Positions 44,703-57,453 of a stretch of 64,000 nucleotides of DNA are shown in pieces. Under the pieces are notes generated by a model. That model was not told the origin of the DNA. It searched no databases and saw only the letters and a program-made list of their open reading frames with translations. The translations under genes were made by a program, and so were the position numbers. The first letter of the stretch is position 1, and every line of letters starts with the position of its first letter. Source of the DNA: Galerina marginata (taxonomy: Eukaryota > Basidiomycota > Agaricomycetes > Agaricales > Galerinaceae); assembly GCA_023014335.1 (NCBI GenBank), contig JAECYW010000002.1, positions 2,480,001 through 2,544,000 on the forward strand. The letters are read 5' to 3'.

Positions 44703-46733
44703 CTACGGCTCCAGCCTCTTCGGGTCTCTGGGGAACAAGGAGGCGCGGCGAATGTTGTTCAGCTTCAAGAAAAGCATCAACACACGTTCCAGGCCAATTC
44801 CTCCTCCACCATGAGGTGGGCACCCCATGCGGAAGGCGTCGACATAGGATTTCATAGAGTCAGGATCGACACCTTTACTGAGCATCTTCTCGGCCAGTAG
44901 CTTCGGCTCGTGGATGCGCTGGGCTCCAGAAAGAATTTCCTCTCCACGCATGAAGAAGTCGTAAGAGTTGGAAAGCGTCTAATTGACAGGGTGTTAGTGA
45001 GCACTCCACAGTTTCTGATCACAAGTGACGGGTGAAATCGAAACGCACGGGATCTTCTGGATCAGGCATGGTATAAAACGGACGCAATGCCATGGGGAAC
45101 TTGTCAATGATATAATAATCAGTGTCGTACTTGGCTTTGACAAGTCTTCCTAGCCGTTTCTCGTTCTCGGTGCTGAATAAAAATAAAAGAGGTCAAAAAT
45201 AAAAATAAAAATGATGGTAGTAGAGCGCCTATACCTGAAGTCGTCAAGGTCCTCTCGCGGTACGCCGTCTTCCACTAAAATATCGACAGCCTCCTTGAAC
45301 GACAGGACAAGTGTCCCTTCTGGCCCCTCTCGCCACTTGAAGTCATCAGCAGGGAACTGCTTCTGGACGGTTTGGATTTCCTTTTTATATTTGTCGCGCA
45401 GTCCACTAAATATATGTTTGAGCATGCCATCGAGCATCTCCATAACTTCATGGTAGTGCTCCTCGATGGCCATCTCGAGATCCAATCCGATAAACTCGGT
45501 CATATGACGATGGGTGTTGGAATCCTCAGCACGGAATACAGGTCCGATCTCATATACCCTCTCGAAATCAGCGGCGATAGCCATTTGTTTAGCGAGCTGT
45601 GGAGATTGAGCCAAGAAGGCGTTGCCTGTTCGTGGGTAAGTGGGTGGAGTCTAGAGTTTTCATTTATTTTCCGGACTTGCCTTTGAAGTAACCAACTTTG
45701 AAAACAGACGCCCCTGACTCTGTGGCTGCGCCTTGCAGTTTAGGACTGTGGATTTCCAAGAATCCGTGTTCGCTCAAGTATTGACGGAAGAGATCCCCGA
45801 TAGCACTCTGCAAAGTAAACACAGCTTGGTTGGTTTGAGTCTGCATCAAGATCAATAAAGATTGTGAGACGGATGAAGAATTGATTTACTCGAAGATCGA
45901 TAACTCTGTTGTTGAGACGCGTCTCAAGGAGGACGCGATTATATTGCACTTCAGCGGAATCAGCCAGAGTTTCAGGGCGATTGGCATCCTCAACAGTGAA
46001 AGGTAGACGGGTCTCTAATCCCGCAATCAAGTAAATCTATCAAAAGTTTAGTCTAACGATAACTCGTTTTTGACTTCTCCCTTTACCTTTGAGATGTGGA
46101 CTTCGACGTCGGAGACCTGTTGCACTCTTGATTGGTTCCTGTGTTTTCTCAGCAACACCTTCTACAAGGACGATGCTTTCATCGGCCAAGCTTGCGGCCC
46201 ACTTGACCATTTGTTTCGAGACCTTCTCCGGGGCGACGACCAGAAGGGCCTGAACCGAGTCAGTTCTCTGGCGCAAGTTGAGGAAAACCATTTTGTTTCC
46301 TTGAGCTCGTGAAGTCTGGACTCTGGCGCGGAAAAGGACCGGTTCTCCGGCACGTCCTGATAGCGAAACTATCTCATCTCTGGTGCGCCGAGGGCGAGAT
46401 TGAGACTGATTAAGTGGGAGAGGACCGTAGAATTCTTCGGCATAGTCCTGGACTCGGAAATCTATCAACGTCCTGGAATGTGGATAGAAATGACGATCGA
46501 CGTACAACTTCTGCAGCAGCTTTCTGTTGGGCCATTTCTTGCTGTTTTGCTGCTTTTTCTGCCGCTTTTTTCTCCTTCTCGGCAGCTTTGGCAGCTTTCT
46601 TCAGAGCACTTTTCGTTGGGCCGTCTTCCTCGGGTCTGTTGATACCGACATGGTCAGAAGAGTGGTTTGATTGGCGCTAGGAGTTGACTCACTGAGGCTT
46701 CGGGGGATCGTTAGGAGTTTGAGTGCTGGCCAT
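44703..46733 (-). CDS. DPS1: Aspartyl-tRNA synthetase, cytoplasmic
   Basis: Class IIb synthetase charging tRNA-Asp. ATG 46731-46733: [14 protein letters not shown], then a Lys/Ala helix ([20 protein letters not shown]) typical of the eukaryotic RNA-binding extension. Anticodon-binding OB fold: [35 protein letters not shown]. Catalytic domain: [60 protein letters not shown], motif 2 [20 protein letters not shown], motif 3 [16 protein letters not shown], ending [10 protein letters not shown]. One +1 break at 46116-46117 ([14 protein letters not shown]). Head to head with the aspartate aminotransferase gene. Confidence 0.95.
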
Positions 46734-46988
46734 TGTGGTTATAATGAGATGAGATGGGAGAGAGATGGAGTCTAGATGGCCATGGCTTGGAGTCATTCTG
46801 ATTCTAGGCCAAAGATTAGATTAGATGCGCGGAAGGAACCGCCGAGCTCGGCCGCACAAGCCCCGACAGCCGGTCGGAGGAAGGGGTGACGGACGTCAAG
46901 CAGCAGTTGTTTCCGCAGACCCCTTGTATATTTCCGTCCACCTTGACCCTCCTTTTTTCTTCCTCGATACCCCGACTTTTCTTGTAAA

Positions 46989-48586
<1,598 letters not shown>

Positions 48587-48858
48587 AAAGGCTTCACGAT
48601 TTGAAGCATGCCCATCACCAAGTTACCCGCTACCCTTCACTTAATTTACATAAAGGACGTTCTACCCATCATCTAGAAACCTAGATGAGCTTTCTACCCT
48701 GTAGTGTTACTGTATTCGCTCCGAGGATATCCGCTGTACACGTGACAATCAAACGCGCTCGAATTAGGCTAAAGGGGCGTATTTTATCCGCCAAAGAGAG
48801 TGCCTGAATTCAGCCTCTTTATATACCCGCAGACCGAACAACTTTTGAAGCCCCATCA

Positions 48859-50678
48859 ATGGGCTCTGGTTCCCGCCCCTCATCGCCTACGCTCCCTGGT
48901 GGTTGGCGTTCGACTTGGACTTTTTCTGCGAATCACTATGAAGAGAGCGCCCCGAGGCTCTCATTCGGAAAAGCTACTCCTCAGAATGAAGAAATCCACC
49001 ACCCCGCATTGTTAGAAACGCCGAGTTTCTTCGAGTGCGATGTGGTTTCGTATGGGAGCTCGATTGTACGCGACGACGACGACGACGACTCTTGTGGCTC
49101 CTTTGACGGGGAGTCCACACAGTCGGACGACTTCTATAGCGTCTCATCTCACCAGGTGTGTGGGTATTGCTAAGTACGTCACTATTGTTTCGTATATGAA
49201 CAAACTTCTTTAATATTTAGAATGGGGATACAATATTGTCTCCGGAGATGATATCCGTATGTGTACAGTGTGGCGCATATCTTCGTCGCTTATTCTGGTG
49301 TCTTTGCAGATGTCTCCTAACAAAGGGGAGGGAAATTCACATGATACCCTCAGTTATACCATCCCAGAGCCAAGGAATTGTCCTCGCCCGGTACAAGCTC
49401 AAGGTTGAGTCCTCCATTCGCTAGAAGGCGTCACTTTGGCGGATGACGCCTCTTCTAAAGTTTCCGTCGGATCGTGCTCCGCGCATTCTCCCGCCAGAAA
49501 AACGCACCTCGCCTTGGACATGGATAATATCTCTTCTAAGAGCTCACTGGTTTCGCGTCTATCGAGAAGAAGTTCTGCTACAAGCTCAAGCAGTCAGTCT
49601 ATGGTTCTCCGACAAACCGAACCACGGCGCGATTCGACGCACTCGGATTATTCAGGCCTAAATTATGCCGGTGTTTGTAACCTCATCGACCAACTCGATG
49701 CTGGCAACATGTCAGAAGAAAGTTTTCCTCGTCCTCAAACTCCTTCCCGATTCAATACCCCAAGGCAGATACACCGAAGGCGTATTGACCATGCAAACCA
49801 ACCGGCCGGCGATACCCTTGAACTATCGCAACCTAGCGCAGACGACCCATGGACCCTTTCTTTGGATCCCTGCTCTTTCTTCTACGTCGGAATCGACGTC
49901 CCTTTCTTCGGCATCGTCTTTGTCATTGAACGCCTCGCAGGACGAGGATTGTTCAGAGCGACACCCCTCATCAGCAATTACGTTCTCGCAACCAGATTCC
50001 CTCCCCCCGCAGCCTTCGATAACCTGCGCAGAAATTGAAAGTCATGAACTAGACGCCAGCACGACCAGATTGGGGTCAAATGACTCCATATATGCGCGAC
50101 CCATCGACCAACCGTTTTCCGTTGGCAGCAATAGCCTTCCATTTCCACCTTGTCCTCAAGAAGAACAGCCGAGGCATTCAAGAAATGTACTCAAGAAGAC
50201 GAAGCATCTCTATAGCAAATTCAAGAACTTTATTATCTCGAAGAAGTCCAAGCAATCAGATCCAAAACCCATGATAAGCGACCCTTCCGCCTCCTCAGAT
50301 TTCCACCGTATGGATTTGCAACCTCCTATGCAGTACCACCGGTCACCCTCGTCGTCGACAACGTCCTGGTCGTATCAGCAGCGCGGCGTTGGTATATTCC
50401 AAAGGTCGGCGAAGATGTCAACACCATCGGTCGCGCTTTCTTCCAGAACAGAAATTGCTTCCACGAGTAGGACGCCTAGCGTCAACAAAAAGTACCCATA
50501 CGAATATCATGCGCGGCCAAAAACCATGGAGGAGCTCCGAAGATCCAAGCGCCGCTTCTCTCTACCTACATTTACTGGGCCAGCCTCAGGGTCTAACACC
50601 TCCGCAGCGAAAAATCCCCACACGTCTTCTCAACCACATCGGCGACAACGAGAAGGATCGATCCTTTCTGCACGCTAG
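48859..50678 (+). CDS. Disordered Ser-rich protein of unknown function
   Basis: ATG 48859: MGSGSRPSSPTLPGGWRSTW. An acidic run of six Asp is coded by a GAC microsatellite. Exons can be joined as SSHQ|NGDTILSPEMIS|MSPNKGEGNSHD...PVQAQ|VSVGSCSAHSPARK; the third intron (49402-49457, donor GTTGAG) removes an in-frame TGA. Most of the product, about 560 residues, is Ser/Pro/Thr-rich without domains. The C-terminus is basic and looks conserved: KKTKHLYSKFKNFIISKKSK, YHARPKTMEELRRSKRRFSL and PTFTGPASG. One +1 break near 49862-49870. A short lysine-rich docking segment plus long disorder suits a scaffold or cortical protein, but this is a guess. Confidence 0.6.
49070..49089 (+). repeat. (GAC)n microsatellite coding for poly-Asp
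   Basis: Six to seven GAC units in the first exon of the unknown gene, a likely site of length variation between strains. Confidence 0.8.
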
Positions 50679-50821
50679 AACGATTTTTCTTTTTTGACGG
50701 ACGCACTCACTTGTTAATTAATGATAATCATTCCACCTTTCAGGAAAACGCACGAGAAAATCAAGGAAGCGCATTAGGAATCCATGTTGTAGTATTACGG
50801 TTTTGTAGCAATTGACTTAAA

Positions 50822-52082
50822 TTATATGTCCAGATCTTCATCTGGATCGTCGTCGTCGATATCGTCCGCCGAATCGGGATCGTAAAATATTGCGCTTGGT
50901 GTACCGCTCGTGATAGGGGTCCCTAAGCTCCTCGTCAGCGTATGTTAGGAAGGATTCACTATAAGCCACTACCTTCGTGCTCATATGGTAAAGGGACTTG
51001 AGCGCGAGATTCTTGTTGAGAACTGGTCAGGTTGAGATTGAAAGGCAAATTCTGTGTGGGGTCTGGAGCTGCAGCTTGCGTCTGCTACAAGGTAATTAGC
51101 TAATCTTTTTTTTTTGTTTGAAAACTATGGTTGCTTACTTCTTTTTGTTTCCTCGTGAAGTGTCTTAAGGTCTCCAAAGCGGACAGCTCGCAAGGTCCGT
51201 TCAAAGCATCTGACCAACCCTCCAATACTCGTTCTACACCTCGCTTTCTCCCGGTTCCCTCTCTCACAACCACTTCGACGACAAACTCCGAGGGGATACC
51301 ACTCCCCTCGCCTGCCAATCCGAAGACCAACCGGTCTGTGTCGTGCGTCCGTTCGCTGACTGGGAGGAAGACACTCCAGAATTTCGGTAGAGGCGACAAC
51401 GGAGGTGGAGGCATTAGAAATTCGGTCGCCAGGTGCGCGATGAGCACTGGTGGGTGTACGATTACATGTGAGAGAGAAGAGGAAAATGCTGTCTGCGTTA
51501 GCAGGTGTAGGAGACTCGAAGGCGATTGTGAATGGAGAATCAAACGCGCATCTGCGTTTTGGCTTTATGAGTAAAGTCTATGACCACGCGGATTCGGGAC
51601 TCGCACCTGTGTGTTTTTTCACGAGAGCGTAAAGCTTTGACAGACACTGATACGTCTTCGAGAGAGAAGCACCATCTTCCAGCAATGTATCCACAGAGTC
51701 TATAATGATATTAAACGGGTCCACAGAGCTCTGAAGAGCTAGATAATTATGCAGATAAGATCGCGTAAAGAAAATAAGCCTGTTGAAACACGCCTTTCTC
51801 CACGATGGCGAGCAACTCCGCCTGCGTATCAACGTCAATATATCCAGGGACATGGTCGATCCAATCGTGAACTTCAAGGACGTTGGAAGATTTTTGGTCT
51901 ATAAAGCTCGACGGAGGATAGAGCAGACAAAAGAGTAAGCCACGTCGAGTTTCTTTGTGACCTGATTTGTCCGTTAGAATGTGCCGTACGATAGGCAAGC
52001 TAGTCTGTGCCAGAGACGACTGCAAGATTAGCAAGGGGTGCCTATGAAATTCGGTGTTCAAGATTGACGGGAGGAGTACCAT
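50822..52082 (-). CDS. ELP5: Elongator complex protein 5
   Basis: Subunit of the Elp456 ring of Elongator, which modifies wobble uridines in tRNA. ATG 52080-52082: MVLLPSILNTEFHRHPLLIL, then QSSLAQTSLPIVRHILTD, GLLFCLLYPPSSFI, VLEVHDWIDHVPGY and DPFNIIIDSVDTLLEDGASL, the RecA-like core. Next LILHSQSPSSLLHLLTQTAF, HVIVHPPVLIAHLATEFLMP and EFVVEVVVREGTGRKRGVER. The C-terminus is acidic: ILYDPDSADDID-like, read here as AIFYDPDSADDIDDDD, PDEDLDI. The acceptor CGCAG restores KKHT|DARLILHS. Clean frame. Assigned from remembered similarity to basidiomycete Elp5. Confidence 0.78.
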
Positions 52083-52224
52083 CGTGAAAGATTTCGGACA
52101 TGATTGATCTAATGCGAGACCTTTTGGGAATACACAGGACTTTAGGTTTACATCATCGAAGTGCATCCATTAGATAGGTTGAAGCGTAGATGTAGATATA
52201 ATTATATAGTATGGATAAAACCAA

Positions 52225-53091
52225 TTAATCACTCTTTTTAGACCATCTTGCCCTCTCTAAATAACGCGTCCCCAGACTCCATTTGAAAATCCCAACCGTT
52301 TTGGTATGGTGATCGAGCTCAAAACCTGCCAGTCGCAGACAAGGACGAAGGTAATGCATCAACGGGGAGTCTGAGGCTTCGATGCGTTCCAGCTTTGGGT
52401 CGTTGTTGAAAGCATGGTTGACTGCATAACTAAGCAGATCATCTTGTATATTGGCCGTTCGGAAGGCTTCCTCGACATAGAAATGACGGATCAGGGCAGT
52501 CTTGGGCGCTTTTTCTGCTCCATTTACTTGTCTGTCCGTCTTGCTAGGATACTTCGGCGCGTCCACGGCAATAAGTCCGACAAAAGTTTTCCCGTATTCC
52601 AGCAACCAAAAGCCGGAGGCTGGGGATTTGGAGTAATATGTCCGAATGTTGACCAGGTCGGGATGGCGAATAACTTCTTGAGTGAGGTCTTCGAAGTATG
52701 GTCGATTTATCCTTAGAACCAAGGTAAGAAAAAAGGCCTTCTCGAAACTCGTGTGCATCGACATACCAGTCTACGAAGAACATAACGGGGACAGCGACAG
52801 ATGCCAGCGCCGGAAGCGGTTTCAGGTATTCCAACCATCCATATTGTCCCGCTGGCCACCAACTCATATAGTGTATCATCAAAAACGATAAACCAAGCCA
52901 AATAGCAATCGTCAACGGGTGTTTGTAGACTAAAAATCCATTCAGATACTTGGACGACCGAAAACAAGACGGAACTCACCTATGTTATTTGCAATGGCTA
53001 GTGACTGCAGGTTCGCTTTCCCGACCATGAACAAGACAAGTTTTTGGTCATCTGCAGCATATGGACGAATACGAGCCTCTGCCTCTGCCAT
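52225..53091 (-). CDS. Membrane-embedded GNAT-family acetyltransferase
   Basis: ATG 53089-53091: MAEAEARIRPYAADDQKLVL. Two hydrophobic segments, LTIAIWLGLSFLMIHYM and PALASVAVPVMFFVDW, precede the acetyltransferase part: NRPYFEDLTQEVIRHPDLVN, PASGFWLLEYGKTFVGLIAV (beta-4 with substrate edge), KTALIRHFYVEEAFRTANIQ, the region of the acetyl-CoA loop, DDLLSYAVNHAF and LRLAGFELDHHTKTVGIFKW. The canonical QxxGxG loop is not clear; EAFRTANIQDDLL occupies its place. Two introns, clean frame. Similar two-helix GNATs are frequent in mushrooms with unknown substrates. Confidence 0.75.
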
Positions 53092-53269
53092 CTGGGATCG
53101 CGGAAAGAAAGAACGGGACGGACATGTTGGCGTTTAAATTGAACACTTGTCCTCGAATTTAGAACGCACGTTGGTCGGTCCGCGAGCATGTACGTAAGCA
53201 CGAAATCTATTTCTGGACTATCTTATCAGGTCTTGGATCGAGCTGTTCGTCTTTCCATCCTCTCAAGCC

Positions 53270-54780
53270 ATGCTCATTACCAAGACATTTCACGATATTC
53301 CTTCAGAGCTCGACAAGAATGGGAATCCTATAAGGATCTTCGTCATCTCTCCCGTCGTTCCCGACTATCCACACGCAAAGTTTCCAGGTACAAGATCGAC
53401 ACCTTCCCAATCGTCTGAAAACTGACCGGCCAAAAACACAGGGGTTGTGGTATTCAGGCATGCACCCGCAGACCATCCATTTGTGTATTATTTTTGACCG
53501 ACAACAGCGAAATTTACCAGGTCACAGGCCCAGTCGAAGCGATTCGCCGGTCAGATTGCTAGCCAGGGATTCGTCGTTGGTAAAGCAGTCTTATACCTTG
53601 CATTCGATGTTCCTGAACTGGATCAGCTTGCCCATCTGTATATCACGAATTTGAAGGGACCGGATCCCATTCCTTATGATGTGGAAGGTGCAGTTTCAGG
53701 TTCAACCCCCGTCTCAGCAGCATTCTCAGTCTTTCGAAATCCAGGAACCGATCGAGGAAACAACTACAAGGTCAATAGAATGGGGGCATGTGCGGAGTAA
53801 AAGATTCATGAAACTCAATTATTTTATAGATCGAGAAAAAATTGGAAGCCTATGATGAAGTGGGTGTAGCCATGAAAGAGTTATGACCGTCTAACTGAGT
53901 GTGTCTATCGCTAAAGGATGCAACCCTGTCTGTGGATCTCCTTGTATCATTGAAAAATTGCAATGGGAGAATAGCAGGCAAGTCACGGATCCCCCACCGA
54001 TGCTTCCAATTTCAGGGTAACCGAATACCCTCTTACAGCTACCGGAATGTGCCTTGGAGGTCACTTGGTGCGCCACAATGCCCATTACTTGAACCGGGCA
54101 CCGATTGTTGTCACTGACGTAAAACTAGGCTTTCCGGGCAAGTTACTTTTAGGCTAGGCTAGGCGCCTAAATCGTTTTCTAATTTTAGCTTGTCCACACT
54201 ATAGGCTGCCTTCGACCCCCGTGTTCTTTCTACCGTCTGTTTCTTCGCAACTGACATTCATAGTGCCTCATTAGGCAAAGGAAAAAATGACGACACTCTG
54301 ATCAAGGTTCAGAAAGGAGACTTGAAAGGCAAAGGGGAAATTGTGGTGCGGATCTCCTGAAATGCGTTACCAAAACCTCAGGCTAATTATTTTGACAGAT
54401 GATTTTCGGCAAACAGGTATTTCCTCTTGAAGTACCTGTCATATATTTACACAATTCACTTCAATAAAGGATACGCATGTCCCCCGTCAGGGAAGAGACC
54501 TCATTCGGAAAGCCCTCGAAGATGCAAACATACCAGTATCTGTGAGTTTAAATTTATGGGCTTAGGATATCCGTGACTCAAACTTGAATTCCTCATTGAC
54601 AGTTCTTGGAAGTGCAAGCACAGCATGCTTTTATCCGTGACTGAGCAATCTAAGGGCAGATGGGACGCTGCTTTGACTAGGTCTCTCTTTACATTCATGA
54701 TGGAAGTCTTTGAAAGAACAGTCGGAAGAGATCTTGGGCCAAAGGTCTCACAGGGCGGAGAACCAGAGCATGTCTGCTAG
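53270..54780 (+). CDS. Dienelactone hydrolase family protein
   Basis: Alpha/beta hydrolase of the carboxymethylenebutenolidase type. ATG 53270: MLITKTFHDIPSELDKNGNP, IRIFVISPVVPDYPHAKFPG, then VVVFSEIYQVTGPVER, FAGQIASQGFVVACPSVYHE, EKKLEAYDEDATLSVDLLV and the nucleophile motif GMCLGGHL, FDPRVLSTVCFFATDIHS, EIVMIFGKQDTHVP (acid) and AQHAFIRDE (catalytic His). About ten introns. Two have GC donors (53458-53507 and 53978-54038) and one exon is only 16 nt. Three +1 breaks: 53535-53541, GGG at 53656-53658 and 54640-54644. The splice joining GGHL to AAFDPRV (intron 54068-54204) is uncertain. Substrate unknown. Confidence 0.87.
53458..53507 (+). other. GC-AG intron (GCATGC donor) behind a 16-nt exon
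   Basis: Joining TTCAG (53457) to CGAAATTTAC (53508) gives VVVFSEIYQVTG, the expected family sequence. No GT donor gives this reading. The exon upstream, 53442-53457, is 16 nt. Confidence 0.65.
53978..54038 (+). other. GC-AG intron (GCAAGT donor)
   Basis: Joins NGRIAA to TGMCLGGHL, the nucleophile motif. The donor is CAG|GCAAGT, the classic GC-AG form. Confidence 0.7.
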
Positions 54781-55147
54781 ATAAGATGATGATGGCAAGT
54801 CAGAATGTTGACTCCAGAATTCTTATTAATAAAAATAAAATCGAGGTTCTCATGCAGCTCTATGATCACATTAGTACTGTCTAACATCCTCAAATGCGTG
54901 CAGCGGAATCAGGCTATCACTATTCCTACAAATAATACATGATGCGGAGTGAAGGCATTTTTCTCGAGTGGCATCGACAGGGTCATGTGGCGAAAAATCG
55001 ACGCCAGGCTTCGTTATCGTGAATACAGATGATTGGGTGACAGCAATGAGACACGTTGCAAAAAAAGTGAGTACGTTGAGTAAGAAGAAAAGAAGAAAAG
55101 AAAGCCAGACGAGATGAGAGAAATGATACAATGATTCTACGTCTAGT
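54781..55147. other. Convergent 3' spacer, hydrolase / TEF1
   Basis: 367 bp with AT-rich segments (TTAATAAAAATAAAAT) typical of 3' ends. No gene seen. Confidence 0.45.
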
Positions 55148-56972
55148 TTACTTCTTCTTGGAAGCCTTCTCAGCGGACTTCGTAACTAGAGGGAAAAAAG
55201 TTTAGCAAGGTGATAAAGGAAGTAAAATATCAAGACTACCCTTTCCACCAGTCTTGTCGGTCTTGTCGACGGACTTGATGATACCGACGGCAACGGTCTG
55301 TCGCATGTCACGGACGGCGAAACGACCAAGAGGAGGGTACTCATTGTAAGACTCAACACACTGGGGAAATCGACTGAGCAAGGACTATGAAAAGCTAATG
55401 CCATAACATACCATTGGCTTGCTGGGAATGAGCTTGACGATGGCGGCATCACCAGACTTGACGAACTTGGGAGCAGCTTCAATCGATTTACCTGTTCGGC
55501 GATCGATCTTCTCAATGAGTTCAGCGAATTTGCAAGCAATGTGGGCAGTGTGGCAATCGAGGACGGGCGCGTAACCGGCACCAATTTGACCAGGGGTGGT
55601 TGAGGACGATGACCTGAGCGTTGAAGGAAGCAGCCTCCTTAGCAGGGTCGTTCTTAGAGTCAGAGGCGACGTTTCCACGACGGATATCCTTGACGGAGAC
55701 GTTCCTGGCATAGTGTCAGAAACAGAAATAATTTCAGACCCCTAAAGAAGACTTACTTGACGTTGAAGCCGACGTTGTCACCAGGGTTACCTTGCTCAAG
55801 TTGTTCGTGGTGCATTTCGACGGACTTGACTTCAGTGGTGACGTTTGAAGGAGCGAAGGTGACGACCATTCCAGCCTTGATGATACCAGTTTCAACACGA
55901 CCGACAGGCACAGTGCCAATACCACCGATCTTGTAGACATCCTGGAGTGGGAGACGAAGGGGCTTGTCTGAGGGACGAACGGGGGGTTCGATGGCATCGA
56001 TAGCATCAAGAAGGGTCTTGCCCTTGACGACACCAGCCTTAGTCTCCTTGGTCCAGCCCTTGTACCAGGTCATGCTAAAGAAAAGAAATTAAATCGCGAT
56101 AACATAGTGGAAGAGAGAAAGGCCTTACTTGGGGGACTCCTCCAACATGTTGTCACCGTGCCAGCCCGAGATGGGCACGAATGCGACAGCCTTGGGGTTG
56201 TAACCGACCTTCTTGATGAAGGTCGAAGTTTCCTTGACGATTTCGTTGAAACGGTCCTCGCTCCACTGTAAATAGAAGTTGATTAGAAGAAGGTTGAAGA
56301 AAGATGGATATATATATTATACTTTGGTTGTGTCCATCTTGTTGACGGCGACGATGAGCTGTCTGACACCGAGGGTAAAGGCAAGGAGAGCGTGCTCGCG
56401 GGTCTGGCCATCCTTAGAGATACCAGCCTCGAATTCACCAGTTCCACCAGCAATGATGAGGATGGCGCAATCAGCCTGGGAGGTACCGGTGATCATGTTC
56501 TTGATGAAATCACGATGTCCTGGGGCGTCAATGACCTACAAGGCTTAATCAGTGTCTGATTTATCGGATAGATTAGACAAAACTTACAGTGACCATGAAC
56601 TTGGGGGTTTCGAACTTCCAGAGGGCGATATCAATGGTGATACCACGCTCACGCTCGGCCTTTAGCTTGTCGAGCACCCAGGCTGAAAGAATAATTAGTA
56701 CAAGATTCTAAAACCTCTGCAGCAGATTTTAGAGAATAACGGACCATACTTGAACGAACCCTTCCCGAGCTCAGCAGCTTCCTTCTCGAACTTCTCGATG
56801 GTACGCTTATCGATACCACCGCACTTGTAGATCAAGTGGCCAGTAGTGGTGGACTTGCCAGAGTCGACGTGACCGATGACTAGATGGGCCTAAAGTCAGG
56901 GATGCGTGCGACGATGATGGATAAGATAAGAAACACACCGACGACGTTAACGTGAGTCTTGTCTTTTCCCAT
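55148..56972 (-). CDS. TEF1: Translation elongation factor 1-alpha
   Basis: GTPase bringing aminoacyl-tRNA to cytosolic ribosomes. ATG 56970-56972: [20 protein letters not shown] then [118 protein letters not shown]; and ASKKK at the stop. Seven or more introns; RC of 56975-57005 looks like the end of a 5' UTR intron (TACTAAC branch, CAG just before the start). One +1 break in a C4 run (coding strand) at 55593-55596 turns NHPGQIG out of frame. Since this protein is essential, a sequencing error is by far the best explanation. Confidence 0.96.
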
Positions 56973-57453
56973 TTTAACTGAGTTCTACGATGGAGAATAA
57001 AGTTAGTACGAGTAGATCGCGAAGATCGCACACGATGCGAAGATATGAAGGGGGAAAAAATCGGACAAAAAGGTCGAGACATCTCAGAGCGGTGGATCTG
57101 ATCCATCTGTAAACCGAGCGGACGACGAAATGGGGGACGTCGAGGAGGGGGGAATGGGGGGAAGAGGACTCACTTGTTTTGTGAAAGTGTGAGGAAGGAG
57201 GGGAGGAGATGGTGGTTAGGAAAAAAGAGGGTTGGACAAGAGGAGCGGGTAGATATTCGATGTTTGTCCTAGTTATACTGCCTCTAAATCTAAATTTTTT
57301 TTATCGATAGAGATCTGATCGATGACTCGGTGCATCCATCCCGAGTCCCGGCCGGTTCGGCGTGCAAACTAATGGTACATTGATAACTACTCTACATCGC
57401 AGAATTTAAAATAAGGTCGCCATCGATAACATTATATTTCTACAATCTATCAT
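56973..57453. promoter_or_regulatory. TEF1 promoter and 3' end of the kinase gene
   Basis: 480 bp. Toward TEF1 (read leftward) there is a pyrimidine-rich stretch around 57125-57235 and CTAAATCTAAATTTTTTTT near 57283-57301, as common in strong fungal promoters. Confidence 0.45.
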
